Translations under genes and position numbers: made by a program | In this document: piece by piece, positions 1 through 13,425 of the stretch | How positions within the stretch are numbered: position 1 is the stretch's first letter | How the letters are laid out: each line of letters begins with the position of its first letter | Notes under the pieces: model-generated | Seen by the model: only the letters and a program-made list of their open reading frames with translations | Database searches by the model: none | What the model was told of the DNA's origin: nothing | NCBI GenBank assembly: GCA_935421135.1 | Contig: OW285192.1 | Span: forward strand, 3,639,501 to 3,703,500 | Source of the DNA: Bugulina stolonifera | Lineage: Eukaryota > Bryozoa > Gymnolaemata > Cheilostomatida > Bugulidae | DNA: 64,000 nt | Reading direction: 5' to 3'

Positions 1-3000
1 AACCATTTCTGGATGTAGAGTAGTGCACTCTCCACTTGTACTGCACGGCACAGGTCCTGGTACACAGACAGGTTGCTTGTTTCGTACCTTGTAAGCTACC
101 GAACCAACCATGCAGCCACACTCATTGTTAATACATTTACTGTTCGGCATCATCTCTCTACAATTATATTAGCTCTCTAATTTATTGCATGTGTTTTATG
201 TATGTGCTAGAAATACATACATAGTATGGGGTTACAATCTAGACGATTCCATTGTATCACAGTGTCACAGTATTGGTCTTTGGCAAGGTCATCCTTTACA
301 CTGGAATCTCTGTTCATTATAAAAGCAAACTAAGATTCACCGCAAAAAATACACCTGTTGGGAATTTTAAAAAACATAAAGTTGACTCACTGGCACTCTT
401 TCTCATCACAGACTCTAGAGGTCGTAGGGTAACCATCCGATGGTGAAGATCTCAAGTAGCGATATTTGAAGAAGAGATCACTCACAACAGTACATTGGTA
501 GGCTGAAGAATCGCCAGTAGTTATTTTTTTCGACTCGCAGTAGCTGTTAGGGGTGTCTAAGCACAGCCCATCTTCCAGACAAACTCTTGGACTTGTGCAC
601 TCAGGCCCCGAGAAGTCATTTGTGCACTCACATCGGTCTAAGTCAACATAGAACTTTGATTTACTGATGACATTGTAATAGACTCATACACATAATGGAG
701 TATGGCAGTGAAAGCTCCATCTATTCCATGGTTAACTGACATGAAGTGTAATTTGTCCAGATTTTACACTGGGAATTGTTTTTATCTTGGAATTCCCAAC
801 TTTGTGGTACTGAAATGTTTTGGGCAGAGTTACATATAGATTTTGGGGGAAACCACCTACAACTCAAATCTCACTCAGTGATGAGTATTTTCATGGATAC
901 TCAAGTCCTAGTTGCATAAACTAACATTACACAATTTGATGAGCATGGAGTCTATTTTATGTCAATGATTTGATCTCAAAAGTTAACAATGATTTTTGTC
1001 AAAATTCTTGCATTTCAGTCATGGGTCACACAAAACACGTGAAAATATAAATGCAATGCCGCATTAAACTGCTCTCACTTTAGCAAGCTGAAAGGTCTCG
1101 TGTCTTAACAGTAATCATGAGGACCATAATGCACCATCAGAATTATAATATGGCTGTGTAAGTAATACTCATATCACAGAAGGTGAAGAAATTATACTGT
1201 TAACAGAAGTTATAATATTGTAGAAGAAGTTATGCTGTTAAGAGAAGTTAAAGTATTGTAGAAGAAATTACGGTGTTAAGAGGAATTATTCGTAGACAAG
1301 TATCAAGCGTATTCAATAGACTAGTAATGTTACTCACGTGTCGCAACCTTTTCTTATAAGATGAATAAAGTTATACAAAAATTCTGTGTAGATACTTACT
1401 TTTCACACATTTACCACCATTAGCGCAGTGAAAGAACTTGTTACATAGTTTGACGGAACATTGAGGACCGCCCCATCCAAGAGGACATACTAGCGGTATG
1501 GCAGTAAGGCTAGTCTCACAAAGACGTCCGGTAAATCCAGGCAGACAGTTATCTACATTTAGAAACACGACAAGCTACTAGACATGCCAACTTTTACATC
1601 ATACATCCACTTGAGTGTTAAACTTCAAACTCGTTTTCAACTTCAGGAACAAAAACTTACTTAAAAATATCGGTATGGCGATAAGAACATACCCAAACAG
1701 TTGGTGGAGCAGAATCCATCGCTGCCACAACAGAATCTCATTCCTTTAAAGTGTTGATCTGCGCTGAGTTGTTTACACTGTTCATTACTCTTACATCTGA
1801 ATCCACAATCACCCACCCATGCTCTCTTTGCCAATGCGCGATCCTCAGGGTCAAGGTCTAATTGAAACAAGATTCAAATAATGCTAGCTGCTGCCGTAGC
1901 ATATTAATGATCATTTATTTATATATTACATGTACAATGCTAATACTGACTCATGTCTTCGCTGATGAGGAAAGAAGCTGTTATATTTCGTATTTGGTCA
2001 CTAGTTATACATCTTACAGCACAGTCCTACATTGACATCAAGCGAAAAAGAACTGATCAAATTTTACAAAGCTGCTTTCAGTTTTTCACCCTTCCCAAAA
2101 TGTTGGGACTACCCACTGGTTTATGTACCAATCATTATTGCGGTAGTTCACATCATTTCATCTTTATTTTTACACTTTGGGTAAAAAGTTCCAGTGAAAT
2201 ATGTTATTCGGTAAACTTCAGAAACCATGAGCAGTGTGTAACGCATTAAGGCGCTCAAATAAACATTTCATTTGGCAAAGATAGTTGAAACATTTATCTA
2301 GAAAGATGGTTATATACATGTACATGTACATATGTGTACTGGAGACATAGCTAAGCCCGTATACTCACAAGACCTGGATATGGTAGAGAGGTGGGCTACA
2401 CACATGTCCTTCTTGAATTGCTTTCTGGAATATGGAGGTTTAAACTGGCATACTTTGTGAAAAGTGTTGCACTCTAAGATGCTTTCTGAACATTTATTCT
2501 CTGAAAGAGAGACAGAAATAATAACAAACAGGATAGTAAACAGTAGTACGAGACATATTGTATACGTCCCGTACTAGCATTTCATCCTCGACATACTCTT
2601 GATCTCTTTTAGTCTTGTATTATGTTGGGCATTTAACTTTAAACTAAACAAGTCAAGCCATACACAATGCAATTGGTAGATTTAAACAGAACAAAATAGT
2701 GTGCTACAGGTCTAGTGTTACACATACAATGTACGTGTAATAAAAAGCTGCGTTTCTATTAATCTAACGAATGGAAGGAAAATACATTATTGTGTTATGA
2801 AACAAATAAAAGCAACCTTTCGTACTTGATGCCATTCAGAATGTAATAATTAGATAATGAAATAAACCTCAATTATTTTATCGCCGGAATTAAAGATAGA
2901 TGGATAAAAAATTAAATTACAGTTACATACTCACTGCCTGGACGGGATGGTCTCCCTGGACATTGGAGGTATTCCAACTGGAACTCATTACAGTCTGTGT

Positions 3001-6000
3001 CATTCGTACATGTCAAAGGTGGAATCAGTGGGTCATTTACAGACACTGCAAAGATATTATATGTAAGAGACCACGTACACGTGTTATACAATGTGCAATA
3101 TAATATAATATAATATAATATAATATAATATAATATACTATAATATAATATAATATAATATAATATAATATAATATAATATAATATAATATAATATAATA
3201 TAATATAGTATAATATAATATAATATAATATAATATAATATAATATAATATAATGTAATATAATATAACATAATATAATAATATATAATATAATGCAAAG
3301 CAATGCGATATACATGTAGTATAATATAACATAATGATTGCATTGCAATACAATACATTATAATAGATGTATGCTAAAGCATACACTTATATAATACAGT
3401 GCAATGTGAAGTAATGTAATGTGACATTATTATAATACTATATTGTATTATGTTATACATGTAATATACATGTAATATACATGTAATATACATGTAATAT
3501 ACATGTAATATACATGTAATATACATGTAATATACATGTAATATACATGTACATAGTATAATATGATAACAACAAACTACAATATACACGTAGCATAACG
3601 TAACATAATTTTTAATAAATTTCATTAGCCTAAGATCAATGTTTGTGATTCAAGCAACAGGGTGGGAGTTGTTACTATAATGTACACTTATAATGAGAAA
3701 GGCCACTCTTTGTGCTGGAATTTAAGCTATACGGATTTGAAGATTCCTTAGATTTCACAATAATCATTGTTTATTTCCTTACATATAAGATGCATATCGA
3801 GAGTACCTGGTTACATATAATATGCATGTCAATAGTACCTGGTTACATATAATATGCATGTCAATAGTACCTGGTTACATATTATATGCATATCGATAGT
3901 ACCTGGTTACATATAATATGCATATCGATAGTACCTGGTTACATATTTTATGCATGTCAATAGTACCTGTTTACATATAATATGCATGTCAATTATAGTA
4001 CCTGGTTACATATAATATGCATGTCAATAGTACCTGGTTACATATAATATGCATGTCAATAGTACCTGGTTACATATAATATGCGTGTCAATAGTACCTG
4101 GTGTACACAGCTCTGTGTCAGCATTACAGGAGTAGTAAGGGTAATCTCTGCTGCCTAGATATGGCTGAGAACAGAACTGTGACGCCGCTCTGCTGCAGTT
4201 TGTACCTGAAATCCAATAGGTATCACTGACAGACAGGTGCATGTTAGGTGTTACGGACAGACAGGTGCATGTTAGGTGTTACTGACAGACAGGTGCTTGT
4301 TAGGTATCACTGACAGACAGGTGCATGTTAGGTGTTACTGACAGACAGGTGCTTGTTAGGTATCACTGACAGACAGGTGCATGTTAGGTGTTACTGACAG
4401 ACAGGTGCATGTTAGGTGTTACTGACAGACAGGTGCATGTTAGGTGTTACTGACAGACAGGTGCATGTTTGGTGTCACTGACAGACAGGTGCATGTTTGG
4501 TGTTAAAAAAAATCAGTATAAAATCAAACAGGTAAATTAATGTGACAATTAATAAAACTAGTTATTCTGTGGTGAACATGGAGAGTCTATCAGATGGAAA
4601 ATCTACATCAATATTGAATCATTTTGACTCCCTTCACCAGATGAACGATATACATGACATTGTAGGCTAAAGTGTAAACTCATAAAATATGTATATGTAC
4701 ATGTACCTGTATATTCCTATATTATTAGTGAAAAATCAATCATAATATTATATAATGAGATTTAACAAAAGTTCTGATTTATTTCAATAAAAAATAAAAA
4801 TAATTTCAATCATATATAAAACAATAGCATTATTGTAGTAACGTGACTCTATTAGACGCTTACCTTTAATAGCCAGCCTCCTTTCTGCCTCGAATGAATA
4901 GGCAGACATGCTGCTTGTACACGGCTTGTCTGTTGCCACACCAGGTTCCCCGTTATACTCATAGTTGACATAAACACATGAGGTCACATTTGATTGACTC
5001 ACATCGCATCCTTCTGTAGCTGTAGGCGAGTAAAATTAAGAGTATGACTCAACTGGTTATTGACTTCTTACAAAGAAGCACAGTTTCTTAAATTGAAACT
5101 AACGAGTAAGTAATTTGACCTTTTCTCTGAAACCTTACTCATAATTACTCTCCACAGTAGCCAAATCCAATACTACATGTACATCCCAGTGTGCAGTCTT
5201 CTGAGATGTGGAGAGGTCGCCAGTTCAACGACTGCAGGGTCAATAAATTATGGCTACTGACTTGAACTTATAACTGACATCTCTGGAAACTCAATAAAAT
5301 CTGCACTAGACAGGTCTGGTAACTGAACTGAACTTACAGTTGGCAGGTCTGCAGTGTTTGTCCATCATAACATAAGTAACCTGAGATGGCTCCCAATATC
5401 TGACATCTTGTACTCGGGACAGATGTTCCAGAGACATCCTGCAGTCACACCTTAGCAGACGGTTGGAGAGTATATTTAGAGTCTTTGTCTGGAATAACTC
5501 TTTGGAAAACTCAGTGGTGGTTCTCTCCAACAGCATTGCTGGCATACTATCAACCTATATGTATTTGTAAAATAATATAGTTAGTAATAGTACTTAATGT
5601 ACAAAGTTACCTGGTACATAGATGTATGCGCATGCACATGTGGAATATGTCATATTCACAGCGATTCCCATTTCACATTTTTGCGTTGTGTTACGCAATA
5701 TGTAATCATTACCCAGCAATGCTAGTCTAACAGCTATTCAAACCTAGCAGATAGATGGCGAAAAAGTCGGGGCCGCCAAGCTGGGTGTATCTTGAGGAAC
5801 AGGTTAATATCACTGAGTAATACATCTTTCTCTTCACTATCTTTGCATAAAATTGTAAGCAGCTTCGTGCCATAATACATGTATTTAAAGTTTTCTGTGA
5901 ATTTTCATGAATGTGACCTATGACCTTTGAATGTCTATTGTAATGAAAGACAAACTCCAGCATGAAATCAGAAATAAAGGGAGTTTTGAGAAATTTTTGC

Positions 6001-9000
6001 CATGCAATATTCTATTTTGGCAGTGAAATCTTACCTTTGAAGGAAGGGAGTAGAAAGGAAACAAGACATCTATATCTAAGTGAGTGAACTTGTTACCTAG
6101 AAATAGCAAGAGGAGAGCAAACAATAACCATGATAGTAATACTGACTATGGAGTGTTTTATGGCAAATATTGCATCTGGCATAACCCATTGATGTACGAT
6201 GAGCATAGTTCAAAGTTCGTGACTATAAATTTCAAGAAGCTTTCCTCGTTGATTCTCTGTAGATATTGTTCACACTTACCACTAAGTAGGAGGTATCGCA
6301 GATTCGGAGCCAAAATCAAGTAGTTCCATCTTGGCAGCCATGTTAAGTGAGCGGCGGTCAAGTCCAATACCCTCAGCTAAAGACATGCATCCCATTAGCA
6401 TGACCTCGGATATAACAATATTGCTACTCGGCTAGATACTTACATGTAGTATGGAATTCCATTGTGTGATATTTTACTCGCAAAAGTCAATAATGCACCC
6501 AATTTCTAAAGGCATTATTTCATGTAATATGAGGTAGTAAATATTCATCAGAATACACAGTTCCACCATTGAAATTTATTTAGGTAGTATGTAGTATACT
6601 TTCTCCATTGAAATTTTGCTTTTGCTATTTTACTCGTATTATCATAAAAGTAGGAAAATTTTTCGTGGGTCTTGACGATGACCCAAATTACTAACATTTC
6701 CAAATACACTGTATGTGCATTATGTAGACTGTACATGTCATAATGTATTAGTATTGCATAATGTATTATGTACCTCTGGTCTTGGATGCTTGAAGATTGG
6801 CCTGAATACCTTGTAGATATTCTTTCCAAATTGTTTCCCCATGTAGCTAAACTCAAGATGCTCTAGATTTATCCAGTTTGGCCGGACAAAGTTCCTGAAG
6901 ACTTCCAAATATGGGCATTTGGAGACAACCACATTCTTTACTACTTCTGCATCAAACTTTCTACACAGGAAGACAGAGTGTGAACTCTATGACAATCACA
7001 TACATTGTAGATTGAGTCTAACTAGGTCAAACAGAAAATGTGGCAATCATACACCTGTTTAAAGTTCTCAGAGCAAGATGATATATGTTGTTTTGATACT
7101 GAAAAGTTTCAAAGCTGCCATATGAAATTCATCATTTTACCTATTTAATAGAATGTTTTACCATGTTATCATATTCCCTTATTTCTACTGGTAAAATGCT
7201 TTAAAAATGTTATATGTATATAATTATAATTATGTTGTGCAGGAGGCACATGTTAGATGTAGAACATTATACAAAATAGATAATAAATAGCATTATTAGG
7301 TGTACATGTACATGCTTTCAAGGAGAAGATATACATGCACAATTTAGGTAAAAACACTTATTACAAGGACAGAAGTGAACTATTCTCAGTGAAATATTGT
7401 AGAAACCACCAGTTTATACTGGCACAGTTACAGTGGTCAGATATATTTAGATTATATGATGTGAGACGACATCATAGATACTGTGCCTAGACACAGCACA
7501 GTGCTTATAATGTCTATATTCATCAGAATGGTCTACATGCATGTAGTGATGTATCTACATGTACTTGAGAAGTGGGGTTGATGTAGCCCTTCTATCTGCT
7601 ACAGTCACATATTTATTCTTCTGGGCCTAGGGGAATACTATATGCCATGAAAATATGTTACTATAGACATACTTGGTGTTGACAGCGACAGCTGTTAGTT
7701 TAGCTAGCTTATAGAAGTAGAAGGTCTCTACTGATGTCTCAGTTACATTCTTAAATGTCAGCTCATCCAATTGGTGAAGGTTAGGAAAATCCTCTCCTGT
7801 TATGTATATTCTACGTGTATTTCTATCATAGTAAGGGCCGTCTACACATCGCACCTGAATTAAATATAGCCGAGTAAAGTTGGAACCCGCTAAACCTGCT
7901 AAACAGTGATAGTTCCGTGTTAAATATGGTTTCCCTACTGTCATCTTCTGCTAATTTGTGAACCGATACAATGGTGGTGAAATATGTAATGTGAAATGTA
8001 CTCACTGCTTAGGCTGCAGGTTTTGTTTGTTTTTCTAATAACAAGGTAAAGTATAATTATATTCTGAGTACCCTATTATACAGGCACTCAAGTCCAAAGA
8101 TAAAACTGTTTAGGATAACATAAATTACTGGACTAAAACTTTTTTTGCTAATTTGCAAACTATGAGACTCTGCGCATGGCAACTACAGACAAGTAATCAA
8201 TGCCAATACCACGTGTCTGTCTTGTAGTATAACACCATGTGCTGGAGAAGCAGATCGTACCTTTTTATGGTTACACAAGCATCCATTGAGGCAGGATTTC
8301 CAGACTTTGTTAGACTTGTGACAGTGATGATGAATATAGAATGGATCCCATCTCTGGCTGAACTTGCAGTTGTCTGCACTGTGCCATATAAAATCTTGTA
8401 ATAAGGTAATGGACATACAGCAGACAGTGTTGCCCCATAGAAAGTTTAGTAGCAGACAGTGTATTTGTAACAAGGACGTATCAAAGTTAATATTTGGTTT
8501 ATAACAGTTTTAGGTTGCTTTGTGTGCTACTTCCTTTTAGCAATTGCTCTAACACACAACTCAATGTTCAGATACATGTGTTCCTCCAGCTCATAAGTAG
8601 TAGAAAGTACTTACAATTTAACCAATATTAAATTTTGTGTTCCAGGTACAACCACCTGAAGTTACATGACTGTAAAAAGTTACCTATTGAATTGGGGTGT
8701 ATAATTATAATATGTGTCATACTCTTGAAGTTAGGTCACCTACTCAATGAGTGCGGTCTGTATTACTACATATACCTCAGGCTAAGTAACTTACTTGAGG
8801 AGGGCTGTGTTGCACGTCCCGTTATCTATATCATGAGAGATTCTGAAAAAGAAGGGAGAAAATCAGTTGTGACATGTTCAATATCTACGGTTTCTGGTAG
8901 AGGCAGTATAACATACTTGTGATGATGAAATGAAAAACTGAAACTGTTTCAAGTACCTGACACTGCTGTCTTGAGGAGGGAGGGGATATTCATTTGTATT

Positions 9001-12000
9001 TGTAAACCAAGTCTTGCGACTCCACACTTGTAGCCATATTAGATTGCAGCTAGAGCACGCTGCCGGGTCTCCAGTGAGTGATATTGTGCTGTTCCTAAAG
9101 ATATGAATGGACACAGATGTGTAATTACAAATTATACTCAGTAGTATACATGCACAACAAAACAGCACTAGATTAGTATGTTAATACACACGGTATGTTT
9201 GCAATATTTGAACAATATCAATTTCAAGGGTCAAAATTTAAATCAAGGATGATGACATACCACAAATAGAAAAAATGGTGATGCTCAACTTCAAAGGAGT
9301 CAATGGCATGGAGACTTTGTACCATTTATTTTGACATTAGGATCAAAACATGATGCATTTCACCTTCATAATTGTGTACAAACCTTCTCTCTTAGAAAAG
9401 GAAAGAGTGTAGTCTGTTATACGTACAAGAATATCACCTGCATGTCTGTGGTTTATGATGCTGGATTAATCAAATATACGATCAAGTATGGGACAATCTT
9501 CTGTACTGTCGATACCTTCCTTTGATCTACATGCATGTGCCTCCCTAACAACCTTAATCCAACTAATAGCATGTCATGGAAATCTCCTAAGTTACAGTTT
9601 CGACTTACAGGTTCATAATAAGACGATGATGGCAGATGGTGAAGCCGTCAGTGAGCAGTGGTGTGTTGGTCACATTGAGATCTAAAGCTGTGTTATCATT
9701 TAACTGCCATGACTTCCACAAACCCAGAGATGTCAGTCCAGGTAGATCATACAAGTCAACAGCAAACCTGGCAGGAGTTGTCTTGTCGTTGCACTGCTTG
9801 TTGTAGTAAACTGAGTTTAGAAAACTCACTTCTTTGATGGAGTCACAAGAGCGTAACCTAAAAGATTCTAGTCTACAGAATGAGTAAGCTGGGAACTTGA
9901 TCTTAGGTTGGATGGTTAGAAGTTTAGGGCAGCCAGAGATAGACAAGGATTTTATTAGCCAGGAGACTGGATCAAAAGTGTTTGCCTTGATTACTTCCAG
10001 AAGAGGCATGTCCTCTATTACAATATGCACCCCAATTTCTCCGAGCAAAGCCAGAGATTCTAAAAATATAGCCATAGAACAATGTTGAAGAAGAGGTATT
10101 TGTAAATGTGGTCTTCTCTTTGCTGATGTCAGATACAAGATATCACAGAAATTATCTATTTTGAGCCAACAAAGATGTCAAATGGACAACTTGAAATATT
10201 AAGCGCTTGTAGACATTTGAAATTCTTTTACCGGGGCAGAGAATAATTCTCTAAAAAATGATATCAGACGAAGATATTATGTGCATCTTATATCTTCTAG
10301 GTGCCATCTTGGTTTAAATTTTAACTGGATTGCTGTTCATTTGGTTACTGTGTTAGTGTACTCTTTAAAGTATCAGTGAGTAATCATGCCCCATACTAGC
10401 CTAACGTCATCACTCACCTTTCTCCAGGTGAAGACGTCTGGCAAATGGCTTAAAAGGTTGTAATTAACATACTATAGTGTATAATAATATTGTATGACAT
10501 ATTGTAATATATAATATGATGTAATGAGCGTTAACGACACTTCGTGCATGTGCATACCTGGGGTCAAAGTTTTGTCTGGTTGGAGGAGCTCGGTTTGGCC
10601 CCAGTAGTTCTCTGGTCTATGAGGATGGACAATGGTTAGGTTGATGGACCACTTAACGTTGAGTACTTTCACTTGATTAGATGGGTGACCCTTGCCAGCT
10701 AGAGTCAGACTCACATCTGTTGAGTTCTGAGGAGTAACAAAGAGTACAGTTGAATGATATGATATACATGACTGTACATACACGTAGGCTGTAAACACGT
10801 TATTTATAAGTTAGGTTACGTGTATGTTTATATTATACCATCTTATTCTAGCATTAAAGGAAAATCCAAACCTCCAAGATGCCGAACTAACGATCTAGTA
10901 GCATTTTTACATATTATTTGATGACACTTTTTAACAATGATTTTAAATATGTATAATAATATTGCAAGATTTCTACCCCCACCTTGCCAAAAATGGCCAT
11001 ATCATCTGGGCCTTTCTCACAGGGAGTTGGCCAGCACTGTCACCTGGCAGTGCAAGCTGCTTGGGGCTAGTCATGCCGAGGAGTATAAGCCGGTGAGTTA
11101 CTATAATTGCAACATTTCAATTTAATCTGTTCATGATTGTGAAATGATAAATTTAAATCTAATCTATATACAGAAGTACATGTAGAATAGTATATTACTA
11201 TTAATGCGGTCTGATCATACTTTAGTGTATTATGTTAATGATCCTCCTGCAAGGAAGTTTATTTGTGAGCAGCCAAGAGTTCGATTCCACAACTACTAGA
11301 ATGTCCATCTCTGGCTGAGGTTCGAACCAGAATCCCTCTAGCACCGAACCCCATGCTCAGTGGACACTGTCCACTGCTCAGTGGACACTGTCCAGTGGAC
11401 ATCAAGTACAAAATATGTGAGTAATCAATGCACTACTATAACATTGGGATGCAGCACTTATTTGTAAAGCAGAATAATCTTCCAAGTTCAAGCAACATGT
11501 TCCATTTCCCTTGTGAATGTACCCCGGTGTGTACCTATTGCCCGCTATTTGAAATTATCTGTACCAAATTTATGTTCGTTGTTACACATGTAGCAATACA
11601 CAAGTATATTATATCCGTCACCAAGTAAGCACTAGCTATGATACTTACATGTACGAATAATATATTATTCTGAGTAGACATCTTATAGTTGTAGCAGAGA
11701 GGAAAGTTTGAATCTCACTGTTAGTGTTACATGATTTTAATTTGCTGACATACATAAAAGTTGACATTGATATAATCACCAACATACAAATAGACACATG
11801 TGTTAGTAGTATAATTGTTACCTACCGTACTATTGTCGGGAGGAGTATATGGTGGCCCGTCTTCACACCATATCACGTAGGAACACCTACATCTACACTG
11901 ACCTCCACACAGAGGTAAGGATGGGTCATATTCGCAGTACTTGTTCTCGTCTGCTTCTCTAGCACAGATGTAAAGCAGTAATGATAGTAGAAGACCAACT

Positions 12001-12007
12001 CTCCAGC
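1..12007 (-). CDS. Large extracellular LRR / cysteine-module / EGF protein, partial (19 exons)
   Basis: Exons, 5' to 3': 12007-11826, 10726-10558, 10122-9609, 9094-8957, 8842-8795, 8378-8261, 7854-7673, 6960-6774, 6376-6280, 6096-6035, 5554-5338, 5019-4864, 4205-4098, 3045-2935, 2500-2369, 1857-1693, 1552-1400, 637-391, 157-<1. All junctions are GT-AG and phase-consistent, giving about 1,048 residues. The first visible exon starts in phase 1 with a hydrophobic stretch (GWRVGLLLSLLLYICA), so the initiating Met lies in an unseen upstream exon and the product enters the secretory pathway. Two LRR blocks with cysteine caps follow, then about six cysteine-rich modules and an EGF domain. The 3' end runs off the left edge. 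The partner or ligand is unknown. Adhesion, receptor or matrix roles are possible, but no membrane span is seen in the available part. Confidence 0.85.
1186..1295. repeat. Imperfect ~40-bp tandem repeat, about 3 copies
   Basis: Three diverged copies of a unit with GAAGAAATTAT and TGTTAAGAGAAGTTA words lie in the intron between the 1552-1400 and 637-391 exons. Confidence 0.6.
3096..3295. repeat. Pentanucleotide (TAATA)n microsatellite
   Basis: About 40 copies of a 5-bp AT unit with a few substitutions lie in the intron just upstream of the 3045-2935 exon. Long Tyr/Ile-rich frames here are repeat artefacts. Confidence 0.95.
3453..3552. repeat. 11-bp tandem repeat TACATGTAATA, about 9 copies
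   Basis: A perfect array of an 11-mer built on the palindrome TACATGTA, in the same intron as the pentanucleotide run. Confidence 0.95.
3783..4105 (-). repeat. 32-bp minisatellite made of the 5' splice site, 10 copies
   Basis: On the minus strand each unit contains CCAG then GTACTATTGACA. The first unit is the real end of the 4205-4098 exon (TGTACACCAG) with its donor. Nine more near-identical donors follow in the intron at about 32-bp spacing. Adding one or two units shifts the frame, and the third unit adds a TGA, so only the first site makes a normal product. Confidence 0.9.
4096..4097 (-). promoter_or_regulatory. Authentic 5' splice site at the edge of a decoy array
   Basis: This GT leaves phase 1 and joins the 3045-2935 exon in frame. 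Its context CAG/GTACTA is shared by the nine downstream copies. Confidence 0.75.
4215..4505. repeat. 28-bp minisatellite (TGACAGACAGGTGCATGTTA)
   Basis: About ten copies, alternating between variants ending GGTGTTAC and GGTATCAC. The array starts right upstream of the acceptor of the 4205-4098 exon. Confidence 0.92.
5338..8842 (-). other. Second LRR block with N- and C-terminal cysteine caps
   Basis: The exon at 8378-8261 plus the start of 7854-7673 looks like an LRRNT cap (CLNGCLCNHKK then VRCVDGP). LRRs continue through 7854-7673, 6960-6774, 6376-6280 (LRVLDLTAAHLTWLP, then LRYLLLSG) and 6096-6035 (NKFTHLDIDVLF). The exon at 5554-5338 ends in an LRRCT-like cap (LLRCDCRMSLEHL, later HCRPANC). 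Splice phases link every exon, so this is a second complete LRR solenoid in the same protein. It could have arisen by duplicating the first block, but sequence similarity between the blocks is low by eye. Confidence 0.72.
8957..12007 (-). other. Signal peptide and first LRR block of the large extracellular protein
   Basis: The exon at 12007-11826 encodes a signal-peptide-like segment and then a cysteine cap (CEYDPSLPLCGGQCRCRCSY). The exons at 10726-10558 and 10122-9609 give leucine-rich repeats with the usual spaced L/I/V pattern (for example MPLLEVIKANTF, LKSLSISGCPKLLTI-like and LTSLGLWKSW). The exon at 9094-8957 resembles an LRR C-terminal cap, with CSSCNLIWLQVW. The repeats are irregular, so the repeat count is not reliable by eye. 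Confidence 0.7.
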
Positions 12008-12977
12008 CTGTAACATCATAGGCCTACTACTGGTACATGTACTTTCTGCAGGCCATAGCAATGCAGTGTCCAGCTTATAATATGAGGTAGAGCAGATGGC
12101 TACAGTTTATTTAGCCTGTGCTCCAGTATTTCCTTGAGCTGAATCTATGTTTAAGCACTCTTAATAAAGTATTGAAATCATGTTATTGAGCAGCTAAAGA
12201 TTCCAAGGTGTGCCTAACGGCCAGGCTACATGTACTGTACATGCATATTGAATTTATCACTGAGCAGCCAGGGAATAATGCAGACAAGTAGACACATAGA
12301 CACGTAGACACATAGACACGTAGACACGTAGACACGTATCTAAAATGTTTATTAACAAATTACTGTTGCAAACTACAAGACCTCCTGACATCCCAGTCAG
12401 CTGCGATATGATGAATTTTCATGTCAAGTTTGTCATAATATTACAGAAGATATTAAGTGAATGATTATGATAGAAGCGCTATAATATTGTCAGTTTTAGT
12501 TTGGTCTGTTGAAAATAGTACAATATATCTGTATTGTATAAATGTGACCCACATTTCTTCGCCAAAAAGTATTCCATGTCACTAGGTCCAACTCCACATG
12601 TCTTGTAGTAGGAGGATAATGAGAGAACACACACAGTTCCAGCAGCAATTCTACAGTACTGTGCAGAACTACATGCACTGTGACTATTGTAATTACAATA
12701 GTTTCATGGTGTTGAAATTGATTGTTACACCTAACGGTAGACTAACAGGAGTGCATTGTGGGGGTTATATAATTATACTAGAATTTACTACCTGATTATG
12801 TTTCTCAATAATAATGTTACTCTTGTGTTATATGATCAACTACATACATTAGCATGACGTGGTTGGAGTTATCCTGCCTTAATTTTGAGAATACAATCCC
12901 CAAAGACCATATTATTATTCATGGCAAACATCATTGAACTTCTACACTGGTAGTTGCGATTGTCAGATATGACATTG

Positions 12978-13058
12978 TATGTAAAACATTGAAGATACGA
13001 TATGGTAGCATAGCTATTATAGCTATGCTACCATATCGTATCTGCAATGTTTTACATA
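12978..13058. repeat. Near-perfect hairpin, 39-bp arms, 3-nt loop
   Basis: Arms 12978-13016 and 13020-13058 are inverted copies with one mismatch, followed directly by a (TA)n run. Length and AT flanks fit a small foldback element or a MITE remnant. Confidence 0.9.
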
Positions 13059-13164
13059 TATATATATATACATATAATAGGAGAAGAGGATATGGCAGAT
13101 GTATTATCAGTAGGTTAAACATACATTTTAAGTATAATTATAAAAAGGAGCGAGTCATAATCGG

Positions 13165-13425
13165 GTGAGAATTGGATACATATCTGCCACATGAGCAAAA
13201 ATAGTAGAGAATCAAAGAAGTCATTACATCATTTTTATTCATCAGATTTTTTTATAGGGCAGCAATAGACTAAAATATCACACAACAAATTATCGCTACT
13301 ATTATAGAACTATAGACGATGAGCACTAACAGCTTCAAGGATACTACCAACACATAGTAGTAAAGCAGTAACACCACAGCAAGCTATGATAATAGTATGC
13401 TGGTACATTAGCTGTTAATATTGTT
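13165..13425. repeat. Dispersed repeat, copy 1
   Basis: From GAATTGGATACATATCTGCC to GTACATTAGCTGTTAATATT it matches 15828-16275, apart from an insertion in the latter. Same orientation in both. Confidence 0.85.

Larger units (their letters stand above)
1..5019 (-). other. Cysteine-rich module series and EGF domain
   Basis: Six consecutive exons (5019-4864, 4205-4098, 3045-2935, 2500-2369, 1857-1693, 1552-1400) all begin and end in phase 1. That is the classic symmetry of shuffled extracellular modules. The 1857-1693 exon has a WAP-like pattern (CGFRCKSNEQC, then MRFCCGSDGFC). The 1552-1400 and 637-391 exons together form a regular EGF-like domain (FHCANGGKCVKNRCEC, then FSGPEC). The 157-1 exon carries CINNECGC. 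The other modules have four to six Cys each and match no family I recognise with confidence. Confidence 0.72.

Noticed and set aside
2912..3386. Tyr/Ile-rich frames across 3.0-3.4 kb
   Set aside because: Product of the (TAATA)n run; only 3045-2935 is an exon.
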